DNA of 9,196 bases from CSP1-8 sp049688015 (GTDB taxonomy: Bacteria > Desulfobacterota > Deferrimicrobia > Deferrimicrobiales > Deferrimicrobiaceae), in assembly GCA_049688015.1 (NCBI GenBank), contig JBAVJZ010000170.1, positions 1 to 9,196 of the forward strand, written 5' to 3'. The translations under genes were made by a program, and so were the position numbers. The notes under the pieces were generated by a model. That model was not told where the DNA came from, searched no databases, and saw nothing but the letters and a program-made list of their open reading frames with translations. Shown one piece after another: positions 1-7,699 of the stretch; the stretch's first letter is position 1; every line of letters starts with the position of its first letter.

Positions 1-2
1 TG

Positions 3-1904
3 CACCTGCACCAACCCGCGGCGCTTGCGGAAGTTACCCGGATCTCCGAAAGGGAGGGGCGGCGGTACCTGGCGATGGACGAGACCGCGGTGCGGACCCT
101 CGAGATCTTCTCTACCCTGTCCGGGGAACGGAAAGGAAGCCTGCTGTGGGCCGTGGACCGGACCCGGACGCCGATGGGGGCCCGATTGCTTCGCACCTGG
201 CTCTCCGCTCCGCTGGTCGACGTGGCAAGGATCGGGGAGCGGCACCAGGCGGTTGCCGAGCTTTCGGAGCACCCAGCAGATCGCAGGGAGATGGCCGACC
301 GTCTCTCCGGGATGCCCGACCTTTCCCGACTCGCATCCCGGCTCGCCCAGGACCGGTCGGGACCGCGGGACGTCGTTGCGCTCTCCTCCGCCCTCAAGAT
401 CCTCCCCGGCATCCGGGAGCTTCTGGCGTCAGCGGTTTCGCCGCTGCTTTGCGGGGTGAGAGACCGGTTGGGGGAACATGGGGAGGCCGTCGGGAAGATC
501 ACCGAGGCCCTCCAAGAGCAGGCACCCACCGGGACAAAGGACGGAGGGGTAATCCGTCCCGGGTACGACGCGAGCGTCGACGAGCTCTCCCACCTGCTCA
601 CCCACGGGAAGGAGATGCTTGCCGAGATGGAGGCGCGGGAGAGACAGCGGACCGGGATCCCGAACCTGAAGGTCCGGTACAACCGCGTTTTCGGATACTA
701 CCTCGAAGTGTCTCGCTCCCACCTCGACAGGGTGCCGGACGACTACATCCGGAAGCAGACACTGGTGAACGCGGAACGGTTCATCACCCCGGAGCTAAAG
801 GATTTCGAGGCCAAGGTGCTGCGGGCCGAGGAGGAGCTCCACGCCCGGGAAGAGGAGCTCTTCCTCGCGCTGAGAGATGCGCTCAAGGTTCACCTACCGG
901 AGATCACCCGGGCCGCGGAGGCCGCAGGTGAGATCGATGTCCTGCTGTCGTTCTCGGACCTTGCCGGCACGGGCGGTTACTGCCGGCCGGTTGTCACCTC
1001 CGGCCGGGACATCGTCATCGAGAACGGCAGGCACCCCGTGGTCGAGCGGATCATCGGACGTCACGCCTTCGTGCCCAACGACTGCCGGCTCGATCCCGGG
1101 GCGACGCAGATCGCCCTGATCACGGGGCCCAACATGGCGGGCAAGTCCACCTACATCCGGCAGGTGGCGCTCATCGTTCTCCTGGCCCATGCAGGATCCT
1201 TCGTCCCTGCCGAGAGGGCGGAGATCGGCGTGGTCGACCGGATCTTCACGAGGATCGGAGCGTCCGACGACATCTCCCGGGGGGAGAGCACCTTCATGGT
1301 GGAGATGCGGGAAACCTCACGGATCGTATCGGGACTGACGGAGAGGACGCTCGTCGTGCTCGACGAGGTGGGCAGGGGGACGAGCACCTTCGATGGTTTG
1401 AGCATCGCCTGGGCGGTGGCCGAGTTCCTCCACGAGTCTCCCCATCGGCCCAAAGTGCTCTTCGCCACGCATTTCCATGAGGTGACCGACATCGTGCGGA
1501 CTGCGCCCCGGGCGAAGAACTTCCACGTTTCCGTCCGGGAGTGGCAGGGAGAGATCATCTTCCTGCGCCGCATCGACGAGGGAAGCGCGAGCAAGTCGTA
1601 CGGGATCCAGGTGGCCAGGCTGGCAGGCCTGCCCGACGAAGTGATCGCACGGGCCCGAGATATTTTGAAAAACCTCGAGTCCGCCGAGTATAATGAATAC
1701 GGAATGCCCAGCATCGCCGGACCGGGCGCCGCGAGGGGCATGGATTCGGGCCAGATGGAGTTGTTCGGGGGACGCAAGGGGTCCCCCGGCGACGAAGAGG
1801 TGCTCGAAGAGATCCGGAAGGCCGACGTCGACCGGTGGTCACCCATGGACGCGCTACTCCACCTTGCGGCGTGGAAAGAGAGGTTGTCAAAGGGAAAACG
1901 GTGA
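3..1904 (+). CDS. mutS: DNA mismatch repair protein MutS (5' end outside window)
   Basis: MutS binds base mismatches and small loops, then uses ATP to act as a sliding clamp that recruits MutL. The frame is open to the left edge, giving 633 residues. By the Walker lysine (381 here, about 620 in E. coli MutS) roughly 240 N-terminal residues are missing. The mismatch-reading domain with its Phe-X-Glu motif, and most of the connector, therefore lie outside the window. The visible part begins at the core/lever domain (YLAMDETAVRTLEIF, near residue 22), runs through lever and clamp, and reaches the ABC-type ATPase: Walker A GPNMAGKST (375-383), Walker B LVVLDE ending at Asp454-Glu455, and H-loop ATH (His490). 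Near the C-terminus QMELF (584-588) fits the beta-clamp-binding consensus QxxLF. The ATG at base 75 is internal to the core domain and is not the true start. The stop overlaps the amidase GTG. Family assignment is certain; MutS1 rather than MutS2 is supported by the lever/clamp layout and the clamp motif. Confidence 0.97.
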   Translation, partial: HLHQPAALAEVTRISEREGRRYLAMDETAVRTLEIFSTLSGERKGSLLWAVDRTRTPMGARLLRTWLSAPLVDVARIGERHQAVAELSEHPADRREMADRLSGMPDLSRLASRLAQDRSGPRDVVALSSALKILPGIRELLASAVSPLLCGVRDRLGEHGEAVGKITEALQEQAPTGTKDGGVIRPGYDASVDELSHLLTHGKEMLAEMEARERQRTGIPNLKVRYNRVFGYYLEVSRSHLDRVPDDYIRKQTLVNAERFITPELKDFEAKVLRAEEELHAREEELFLALRDALKVHLPEITRAAEAAGEIDVLLSFSDLAGTGGYCRPVVTSGRDIVIENGRHPVVERIIGRHAFVPNDCRLDPGATQIALITGPNMAGKSTYIRQVALIVLLAHAGSFVPAERAEIGVVDRIFTRIGASDDISRGESTFMVEMRETSRIVSGLTERTLVVLDEVGRGTSTFDGLSIAWAVAEFLHESPHRPKVLFATHFHEVTDIVRTAPRAKNFHVSVREWQGEIIFLRRIDEGSASKSYGIQVARLAGLPDEVIARARDILKNLESAEYNEYGMPSIAGPGAARGMDSGQMELFGGRKGSPGDEEVLEEIRKADVDRWSPMDALLHLAAWKERLSKGKR

Positions 1905-3055
1905 GTTCCCTCACCCGCCATCTTCTCGTGGCCGCAGTCGCCGCGTCCCTGCTGTTTCCGCCCCACGTGTCACCATCGCCCGCCCGCTTCGCCGCGGTGT
2001 CGGGTATTCGCCACTGGACGAACCGGGAGTACACTCGCGTCGTCATCGACCTCGATGCGGAGGCGAAGTACGAGGCGGATTTCCTGCCCGCCGACCCCGC
2101 AAGAAACCTGCCCCCCCGGATCTTCATCGACATCCAGAAGGCGTCCCTTCGTGACGAGATCGTCCGTCACCCGACGGAGGTACACAACGGACTTCTCACC
2201 CGCGTCCGCGCCGGCCGGTTCCGGGCGGACGTGGTGCGGGTCGTTATCGATCTCGAACGGGAGAGCGGGTATCGCGTGTTCGACCTTTCCGACCCGCCAC
2301 GGATCATCGTGGACGTGGAGGGGGCGCCGGCGGAGGGACAACATGCCGCGGTCCCGGACAAGTTCGGCAAGATCGTCGTCATGCTCGACCCGGGCCATGG
2401 CGGAAAGGACCCGGGGGCGATCGGCCCCACGGGATTGAAGGAAAAGGACGTCGTGCTGACGATCGGGCAGATGGTACGGGAGAAGTTGTCCCGGTACAGG
2501 CAGTTCGAAGTCGAAATGACCCGGGACTCCGATGTGTTCATCCCGCTCGAGGAGCGGACCGCGATGGCGAACCAGGGCAATGCCGATATCTTCGTGTCGC
2601 TCCATATCAACTCGAGCCGCAACCGGAAGGCCCGGGGGATCTCCACCTACGTGCTGAGCCGTGCCACCGACCGGGCGGCGCTGGAGCTCGCCGCCCGCGA
2701 GAACGGGGTCTCCGTGAAGAAGCTCTCCGAGGTCAAATTCATCATCGACGACCTGTCCACTTATGGAAGGAAAAAGGAGTCGCTCAAGCTCGCCAAGACC
2801 GTCAACGATGCCATCGTGAGGAACATCAGCAGCCGGCACGGCCCCGTGCACGACCTGGGGCTGAAGCAGGCGCCCTTCTACGTCCTTGTGGGAGCACGGA
2901 TGACGGCAGTTCTCGTGGAGACATCCTTCATCAGCAACCCCAAGGAAGAGGACCGGTTGCGCCGCCACGCATACCTGGAGACGATTGCCGACAGCGTTGT
3001 GGAGGCCATCCGGTACTACGGGGATAACGGCGCGCTGGCCCGCGCGGGGTCGTGA
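1901..3055 (+). CDS. N-acetylmuramoyl-L-alanine amidase, exported, AMIN + Amidase_3 (AmiC-like)
   Basis: This zinc amidase cuts the bond between N-acetylmuramic acid and L-alanine in peptidoglycan, typically during daughter-cell separation in the periplasm. I chose the GTG at 1901 (384 aa): it overlaps the mutS stop as GTGA, follows AAAGGGA, and yields a clean signal peptide (residues about 1-28, hydrophobic core LLVAAVAASLLF, then SPSPA). Earlier in-frame starts inside mutS would bury that signal. Residues about 30-140 form an AMIN-type beta domain (repeated RVVIDL and RIIVDV strands) that usually localises the enzyme to the septum or wall. Residues about 155-375 are Amidase_3: zinc ligands His166 (DPGHGG), Glu181 (LKEKD) and His235 (SLHIN), and catalytic Glu340 (VETSFISN). 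All are present, so the enzyme should be active. There is no LysM or SPOR repeat. AmiC-like is the best description; AmiA/B/C cannot be separated from sequence alone. Confidence 0.95.
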   Translation: MSSLTRHLLVAAVAASLLFPPHVSPSPARFAAVSGIRHWTNREYTRVVIDLDAEAKYEADFLPADPARNLPPRIFIDIQKASLRDEIVRHPTEVHNGLLTRVRAGRFRADVVRVVIDLERESGYRVFDLSDPPRIIVDVEGAPAEGQHAAVPDKFGKIVVMLDPGHGGKDPGAIGPTGLKEKDVVLTIGQMVREKLSRYRQFEVEMTRDSDVFIPLEERTAMANQGNADIFVSLHINSSRNRKARGISTYVLSRATDRAALELAARENGVSVKKLSEVKFIIDDLSTYGRKKESLKLAKTVNDAIVRNISSRHGPVHDLGLKQAPFYVLVGARMTAVLVETSFISNPKEEDRLRRHAYLETIADSVVEAIRYYGDNGALARAGS

Positions 3056-5736
3056 GGGGACCTGTGTCCGTTCCCCTCTTTCGCTCGGAAACTGCTCTGC
3101 CGGGCCTGTCCGACGGCGACCTCGTCGACTATCTCAAGTCCTATCTGGCCGGGACGCTCGCCGCGATTCGCGAGGAGCAGCGCACGGGGACTGTCGGGGG
3201 AAACCTCGCCTGCCATACGCTCGCCGACGCCATGGACAACGTGCTGCGCGTCCTCCATGACCGCGCCCGTGCGAAGTACCTGGCCTCCGCGTCCGACCTG
3301 AATTACCGGATGGCGGTCATCGCCGTCGGCGGATACGGGCGGGGGGAGCTTTGCCCGAAGTCGGACATCGACCTGCTCTTCCTCCATTCGTACAAATCCG
3401 GTCCCTACGTAGAGGCGGTGACCGAACGGATCCTGTACCCTCTCTGGGACATGGGGCTGGACGTAGGGTACAGCGTCCGGAACCTCAAGGAGACGTTCAA
3501 GATGGCGGCGTCGGACGATTCGATCCGGACGGCGCTCATGGATTTTCGTTTCGTCGGAGGGCAAGAAGAGTTCTTCCGGGAATCGGCGCGCGAGATCGAG
3601 AAGTTCCTCTTCTTCTCGGACGCAGACCGGTTCATCGGGAAGAAGCTCGACGAGATGCGGAAACGCCACGCGAAATACGGGGAGACGGTCTACGTGCTGG
3701 AGCCCAACGTCAAGGAGGGGAAGGGTGGCTTGCGCGACCTTCACTCTGCCCTGTGGGTGGCGCGCGTCAAATACAAGTGCCGGAACCTGAACGAACTGCG
3801 CAACAAGGGGGTGGTCGGAGAGAAGACTGTCCGGGCGATCGGGCACGCCCAGGACTACCTGCTCCGGATACGGAACGAGCTGCACTCTCTGACGGGAAAG
3901 AAGACCGACGTTCTCTCTTTCGAGGTCCAGGACCCCATGGCCGAAGTCTTCCGGTACCGGGACCGCGGAAGGAACTTGGCGGTGGAGCGGTTCATGCGAA
4001 CCTATTACATGAACGCCGCCATCACGGCGGCCCTGGCCGATGAACTCCTGGAGCAGGTCGACCGCCATCTCATGGAAGGGTTCCGAAAGCCCCTCTACTC
4101 CCTTCAGAAGAAGAAGGTCGGAGGGGTCGGCGTCCTGTACAAGGGGAAGCTCAGCATATTGCCCGGGGTCTCGTTCCAGAAGGAGCCCCTGCGGATCCTC
4201 GAGTTCTTCCAGGCCATACAGAAGACCCGCGCCGTCCCCACGGCACACGCCAAGCAGAGCATCCAGAGGGCCCTTTCGTCCCTGGGGCCCGAATTTCCCC
4301 GGGACCCGAGTGCGACGAAGCTGTTCCTGTCGATCCTGTCGGACCCGCACTACCTGCACGAGACCCTGCTCGCCATGCACGAATGCCGGTTCCTGGGGAA
4401 GTTCATCCCTGAATTCGCCTCTCTCTCCTTCCTCGTGCAGCGGGACATCTACCACGTCTACACCGTGGACATTCACCTCATCCTGGCAGCGAGCATCCTC
4501 CCCGGCCTCGCGGGGATCCGGCGGCGTACAAGCGAGGAAGAGGCGTTTCTCGCCATCTACCGGTCGATTCCGCGTAAGGACCTTCTTGCGCTTGCGATCC
4601 TGTGCCATGACATCGGGAAGGGGAAGGGGCACGGCCATTCCCGCATCGGTGCGCAGATCATGGCGCGCATAGGGATGCGGATGGGGCTTGCACGGGACGA
4701 GATCGATGACCTCGTCTTTCTCGTGGAGCACCACCTCCTGATGGCACACGATTCCCAGCGGAGGGACATGCACGACATCGAGCTGATCATCCGCTTCTGC
4801 GAGGTGGTGGATACACCGGCGCGGCTCGACATGCTCTACCTTCTCACTTACGCCGACATGCGCGCCGTGGGTCCGGAGGTGTGGACACAGTGGAAAGCGA
4901 TGCTTCTGCTCGAGCTTTACGAGAAAGCGAAGAACGTCCTCGAGACCGGGAGGCTCAAGCGGCCGTTCACGGAACGGGCCAGGCAGCGCCGTGAACAGGT
5001 GGCCGAGTTGCTTTGGCAGTTTCCGCCCGCTGCCGTCTCGGAATACCTCTCCCGGTTCGAGGACCGGTATTTTCTGGGAACGCCAGACGATCGGTTCGGC
5101 GACCACATGCGCATCCTGTCCTCCTACGACGGTGCCACCCCCCGGATCGAGACGTTCGACTCCCCCCAGTTCGGCACATCGGAACTGATCGTCGTCTGCC
5201 CCGACCAGCAAGGACTCTTCTCCAAGATCGCCGGGACGATTTCGGCCAGCGGGATCAACATCCTGAACGCCACGATCGCGACGTCAGGCGACGGCGTGGC
5301 CCTCGACACCTTTTTTGTGACGTACATGGGCAAAAGCCTGAAAGACAACCCGAAGAAGGAGCATGTGGCCGCCGAACTCTCTGCCGTCCTGATCGGAAAA
5401 ATCGATGTCGGGGAACTGATCGCCGAGAGGAAGGTCGCCCGTTTCTCACGGGAAAAGGTGGCCAAGTTCCGCCCTACGCACGTGGTCTTCGACAACTCGG
5501 TCTCCTCCCGGTTCACCGTGGTCGACATCTTCACCTACGACCGCATCGGCCTGCTCTACGACATCACCCACACGCTCGCCGTCCTGGGTCTCGATATCGT
5601 CCTGTCGAAGATCTCCACGAAGGCGGACCAGGTGGCCGACGTCTTCTACCTCATGGACAGGGACGGGACGAAAATCGTCGACCCGGAACGGGTCGAGGAG
5701 GTCCGCCAGGCGCTCCTCGAGGCGATTGGCGACTGA
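3052..5736 (+). CDS. glnD: Bifunctional PII uridylyltransferase/uridylyl-removing enzyme GlnD
   Basis: GlnD senses glutamine in the cytoplasm and adds UMP to PII proteins (GlnB/GlnK) under nitrogen limitation or removes it under nitrogen excess, setting glutamine synthetase and Ntr output. The 894 residues match the family's usual size of nearly 900. In order: nucleotidyltransferase domain with GGYGRGEL (from residue 93) and metal-binding Asp105/Asp107 in SDIDLLFL; the UTase helical region with KEGKGGLRDL (about 222-231); an HD hydrolase domain with YTVDIH upstream and the HD pair at 519-520 (LCHDIGKGKGHGHS), then EHHLLM and QRRD; and two C-terminal ACT domains starting near 710 (SELIVVCPDQQGLFSKIAG) and 819 (SRFTVVDIFTYDRIGLL). 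All catalytic signatures for both activities look intact. Start: GTG at 3052 overlaps the amidase TGA (GTGA). A GTG at 3064, preceded by GAGG with a 6-base gap, is an equally plausible start and would shorten the protein by four residues. No PII target gene is in the window. Confidence 0.97.
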   Translation: MRGPVSVPLFRSETALPGLSDGDLVDYLKSYLAGTLAAIREEQRTGTVGGNLACHTLADAMDNVLRVLHDRARAKYLASASDLNYRMAVIAVGGYGRGELCPKSDIDLLFLHSYKSGPYVEAVTERILYPLWDMGLDVGYSVRNLKETFKMAASDDSIRTALMDFRFVGGQEEFFRESAREIEKFLFFSDADRFIGKKLDEMRKRHAKYGETVYVLEPNVKEGKGGLRDLHSALWVARVKYKCRNLNELRNKGVVGEKTVRAIGHAQDYLLRIRNELHSLTGKKTDVLSFEVQDPMAEVFRYRDRGRNLAVERFMRTYYMNAAITAALADELLEQVDRHLMEGFRKPLYSLQKKKVGGVGVLYKGKLSILPGVSFQKEPLRILEFFQAIQKTRAVPTAHAKQSIQRALSSLGPEFPRDPSATKLFLSILSDPHYLHETLLAMHECRFLGKFIPEFASLSFLVQRDIYHVYTVDIHLILAASILPGLAGIRRRTSEEEAFLAIYRSIPRKDLLALAILCHDIGKGKGHGHSRIGAQIMARIGMRMGLARDEIDDLVFLVEHHLLMAHDSQRRDMHDIELIIRFCEVVDTPARLDMLYLLTYADMRAVGPEVWTQWKAMLLLELYEKAKNVLETGRLKRPFTERARQRREQVAELLWQFPPAAVSEYLSRFEDRYFLGTPDDRFGDHMRILSSYDGATPRIETFDSPQFGTSELIVVCPDQQGLFSKIAGTISASGINILNATIATSGDGVALDTFFVTYMGKSLKDNPKKEHVAAELSAVLIGKIDVGELIAERKVARFSREKVAKFRPTHVVFDNSVSSRFTVVDIFTYDRIGLLYDITHTLAVLGLDIVLSKISTKADQVADVFYLMDRDGTKIVDPERVEEVRQALLEAIGD

Positions 5737-5745
5737 CGGGGGCGG

Positions 5746-6294
5746 ATGATGAAGGGGGGGATACTGTCCGACTCGCACGACCAGAGGGGATTTGCCGAAG
5801 ACGCCCTCGTTCTCTTCCGGGAGGAGGGGGTCCAGGTGATCCTGCACCTGGGCGACGTCTGCCGCCCGGAGACGATCGACGCATACCGGGAGTGCGGAAT
5901 CCCGATGATCGGTGTCTACGGCAACAACGACGTCGACAAGGAAGGTTTGCAGGCCGTCTCCGGAAACGGTTTCCATCAGGGACCCTACATGCCCGAGATC
6001 GCCGGGCGTAAGGTCCTCATGGCCCATTCCTTCGACGAACTCCAGGAGGAGATCGGCGAGGGGGGCAGATTCGACCTGATCCTTTTCGGACATACACACC
6101 GCCCGCTGACGATGCGCATAGGGAGGGCCCTGATCCTGAACCCCGGCGAGGCATGCGGGTTCGTAAGCGGGAAGGCGACCTGTGGCTTGATCGATTTCGA
6201 CAAGATGGAGGCGAGCATCCGCGAAATCCGGCCCGGCGCCGCGAATGGACGGAATCTGTCGGGGGACGCACCCCGGCAGCGCCGGATACGGTAG
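5746..6294 (+). CDS. Metallophosphoesterase, MJ0936/YfcE type
   Basis: This is a small cytoplasmic two-metal phosphodiesterase of the Metallophos_2 group (182 aa, normal for the family). Motifs in order: SDSHD near the N-terminus (DxH), HLGDV, YGNNDVD, a MAHSF segment in place of the usual HGH, and FGHTHRP, followed by the family-typical LNPGEACGF. The resemblance to archaeal MJ0936 covers the whole length as I remember that sequence. The physiological substrate is unknown; relatives hydrolyse model phosphodiesters and some cyclic nucleotides in vitro. The gene sits 9 bases after glnD and 6 bases before xerD, so it is in the operon. Two ATGs are adjacent (5746 and 5749). The GGGGG at 5738-5742 lies 3 bases from the first and 6 from the second, so the second (MKGGILSDSHD) may be the real start. 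The last about 20 residues (AANGRNLSGDAPRQRRIR) are basic and low in complexity, a tail beyond the catalytic fold. Confidence 0.9.
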   Translation: MMKGGILSDSHDQRGFAEDALVLFREEGVQVILHLGDVCRPETIDAYRECGIPMIGVYGNNDVDKEGLQAVSGNGFHQGPYMPEIAGRKVLMAHSFDELQEEIGEGGRFDLILFGHTHRPLTMRIGRALILNPGEACGFVSGKATCGLIDFDKMEASIREIRPGAANGRNLSGDAPRQRRIR

Positions 6295-6300
6295 GCGGGC

Positions 6301-7194
6301 ATGGACATCGACGCTCTGGCTGACGCTTTCCTCCTCCATCTCCGGACAGAGCGGCGGCTTTCCGCCAACACCGTCGAGGCATACGGCTTCGACATGCGGC
6401 GGTTCGCCTCGTTTCTCCTCTCCTCGGGGGGGGGGCTGCCGTCCTTCTCCCGTTCCGATTTTCTCTCGTTCCTCTCCTCCCTCCGGGAAAAGGGACTCTC
6501 CGCGCGCAGCGTCGCCCGCCATGTTTCCACGGTCCGGTCGTTCTTCCGCTACCTTGTCCGGGAAGGTCTTCTGCCTGCGAGCCCGATTGCAGACGCCCGG
6601 GGGCCGAAGATCGGGCGCCCTCTCCCCAAATACATGACCCATTCCGAAGTGGAGAGTCTTCTGTCCGCCCCCGACCGGGATACGCCCGAAGGGATGCGGG
6701 ACCGGGCCATGCTCGAGCTCATGTACGCGTCCGGCCTCCGTGCCACGGAGGTCGTGTCCCTTCGGCTCGAGAACGTGGATGGTAACGCCGGGTTTCTCCG
6801 CGTGGTCGGCAAAGGGGGGAAGGAACGGGTCGTCCCCGTCGCACAGCCCGCACTCGAAACTCTCCAGGAGTACGTTAAGAACGGGCGGCCCCGGTTCCTC
6901 AGGAAAAAGGGGGCGGGCAACCTCCTGTTTCTTTCGCGGTTGGGGCGCCCGATCACGCGGCAGACGCTATGGAACCGGATCGGCCGGTGGGCGAGGGAGG
7001 CCGGTATCCGCGGATCGATATCCCCTCATACTCTGCGCCACTCCTTCGCGGGTCACCTTCTGGCGGGCGGAGCGGACCTGCGGGCGGTGCAGGCGATGCT
7101 CGGACATGCCGACATATCGACTACCCAGATCTATACGCACGTGACCGCGGAACGGCTCCGGGAGATCCACCGGAAGCACCACCCGCGAGGATAG
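6301..7194 (+). CDS. xerD: Tyrosine recombinase XerD
   Basis: XerD with XerC resolves chromosome dimers at dif near the terminus, normally under FtsK control. The 297 residues match E. coli XerD (298). The N-terminal SAM-like core-binding domain (about 1-90) has LSANTVEAYGFDMRRF. The catalytic domain carries the full set: Arg147 (ASGLRATEV), Lys171 (VVGKGGKERVVP), His243 and Arg246 (PHTLRH), His269 (LGHADIS) and nucleophile Tyr278 (TQIYTHV). The ending ERLREIHRKHHPRG resembles the XerD C-terminus more than XerC, which favours XerD. Phage-integrase and integron alternatives are unlikely given length, placement in a housekeeping operon and no attachment site nearby. It starts with ATG 6 bases after the previous stop; AGGCGGG immediately upstream is a weak ribosome site, so translation may depend on coupling. 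No dif site is evident in the window. Confidence 0.93.
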   Translation: MDIDALADAFLLHLRTERRLSANTVEAYGFDMRRFASFLLSSGGGLPSFSRSDFLSFLSSLREKGLSARSVARHVSTVRSFFRYLVREGLLPASPIADARGPKIGRPLPKYMTHSEVESLLSAPDRDTPEGMRDRAMLELMYASGLRATEVVSLRLENVDGNAGFLRVVGKGGKERVVPVAQPALETLQEYVKNGRPRFLRKKGAGNLLFLSRLGRPITRQTLWNRIGRWAREAGIRGSISPHTLRHSFAGHLLAGGADLRAVQAMLGHADISTTQIYTHVTAERLREIHRKHHPRG

Positions 7195-7203
7195 GTGTCT
7201 GTT

Positions 7204-7229
7204 TTTAGCTGATCACGTACCTGGCTAAA
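7204..7229. repeat. Short inverted repeat TTTAGC...GCTAAA
   Basis: TTTAGC (7204-7209) and GCTAAA (7224-7229) form a perfect 6-base inverted repeat around a 14-base loop that contains TGATCA. It lies 10 bases past the xerD stop, in the 59-base gap between convergent reading frames. Neither strand has a T-run after it, so it is not by itself an intrinsic terminator. It could be chance or a 3'-end stabilising hairpin. Confidence 0.3.
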
Positions 7230-7238
7230 CGATGCAAT

Positions 7239-7261
7239 CCTCGATCGTCGGGGTCATTTTT
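7239..7261 (+). terminator. Probable rho-independent terminator of the mutS-xerD operon
   Basis: CCTCGA (7239-7244) pairs with TCGGGG (7248-7253), six base pairs including one T-G wobble, around the 3-base loop TCG. TCA and then five Ts (7257-7261) follow. It is 44 bases past the xerD stop on the same strand and is the first position where a GC stem meets a T-run. The stem is short and the T-run starts three bases after it, so efficiency is uncertain. On the other strand no T-run follows the hairpin. Confidence 0.45.
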
Positions 7262-7439
7262 CCTCCCTGATGAAAATCTTGATATCCTCGTCCGGCGATT
7301 CCGCGAATTTCCGTTTCGCGCATTCCACGAGCCCGCCTCCATTGGAATTTCTACGTGGGGATTTCCGACGTTCCACCAGTCCTCCAAGCAGGACTTTGGT
7401 TTTTCCCTCCACTTTGTACACCGAGAATAGCCGTTCCAA
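7254..7439 (-). CDS. Small hypothetical protein, 61 aa
   Basis: I cannot assign a function. The frame starts with TTG directly after an in-frame TAA and encodes a charged, soluble, cytoplasmic-looking protein with no signal peptide or membrane segment. Blocks that look protein-like are LFSVYKVEGKTKVLLGGLVERRKS at residues 4-19 onward (hydrophobic strands followed by a basic patch), a Gly-rich turn, then a helix-like ECAKRKFAESPDEDIKIFI. The pattern of VY near the start, ERRKS in the middle and FA-SP-acidic-I-I at the end recalls short uncharacterised proteins I associate with Geobacter-like genomes; this is memory, not a search. GC3 is about 57%, intermediate between core genes and non-coding DNA. 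The ribosome site is poor: GGGGGA lies about 10 bases upstream. A GTG at codon 7 is an alternative start. It is convergent with xerD, and its stop abuts the proposed terminator stem. A decayed copy or chance frame remains possible. Confidence 0.45.
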   Translation of the reverse strand: MERLFSVYKVEGKTKVLLGGLVERRKSPRRNSNGGGLVECAKRKFAESPDEDIKIFIREEK

Positions 7440-7699
7440 TTAGAGGATATCCCCCACTTTTATCCCACAGGCATGAAGCGAACCTGTAGGTGAAAAAGCA
7501 ATAATTATGCCCATCGTAAATCAATATAATCGTCAGAAGGTTATGAACTGTAACCCCATGGGAAGAGGAAAATTAATACATAATAAATGCATTTTATTTC
7601 AACAGGTTGACATCCAGATCCGCATGATTTACTTCGGGCCGACGGGGATTAAGATGAACGGGTACTGCCTGGACGCACCGGAAATCGAAGCGGCGGACA
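7440..7699. other. AT-rich intergenic stretch
   Basis: This 260-base stretch lies between the small minus-strand ORF and the 3' end of the phosphatase gene. GC is about 33% over 7501-7620, against 68-72% in sampled lines of the neighbouring genes. It contains a small hairpin candidate (ACAGG 7467-7471 with CCTGT 7483-7487, 11-base loop), a perfect 10-base palindrome AAATGCATTT (7585-7594), and CATAAT on the minus strand (7504-7509), which could be a -10 for the small ORF but has no matching -35. I see no RNA gene. From about 7605 base composition returns toward that of the genome. Confidence 0.5.

Noticed and set aside
1835..1900. Longer amidase reading frame starting at an ATG inside mutS.
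   Set aside because: It would place 22 polar residues before an otherwise perfect signal peptide, and the GTG at 1901 has a ribosome site and a GTGA overlap.
3016..5211. Long 731-residue open frame on the minus strand opposite glnD.
   Set aside because: It is the complement of a conserved, motif-complete glnD in high-GC DNA where stops are rare; its residue content is Arg/Pro/Val/His/Asp-rich with no recognisable motif.
5446..6642. Long minus-strand frames opposite the 3' end of glnD, the phosphoesterase and xerD.
   Set aside because: They are shadows of three real plus-strand genes and cross their boundaries without any domain signal.
7169..7206. CACC/GGTG arms followed by five Ts just after xerD as a terminator.
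   Set aside because: The stem is only four pairs with a 13-base loop; the hairpin at 7239-7253 is better.
7571..7604. AT-rich imperfect palindrome near xerD that might be a dif site (TTAATACATAA...TTTTATTTC).
   Set aside because: Only the CATAA end of a XerC-like arm matches, the central spacing is wrong for 11-6-11, and the XerD arm is poor. dif also normally lies at the terminus, not next to xerD.
7607..7635. TTGACA on the plus strand as a -35 element.
   Set aside because: At 16-18 base spacing the -10 candidates (for example TACTTC) are poor and no credible gene follows on that strand.
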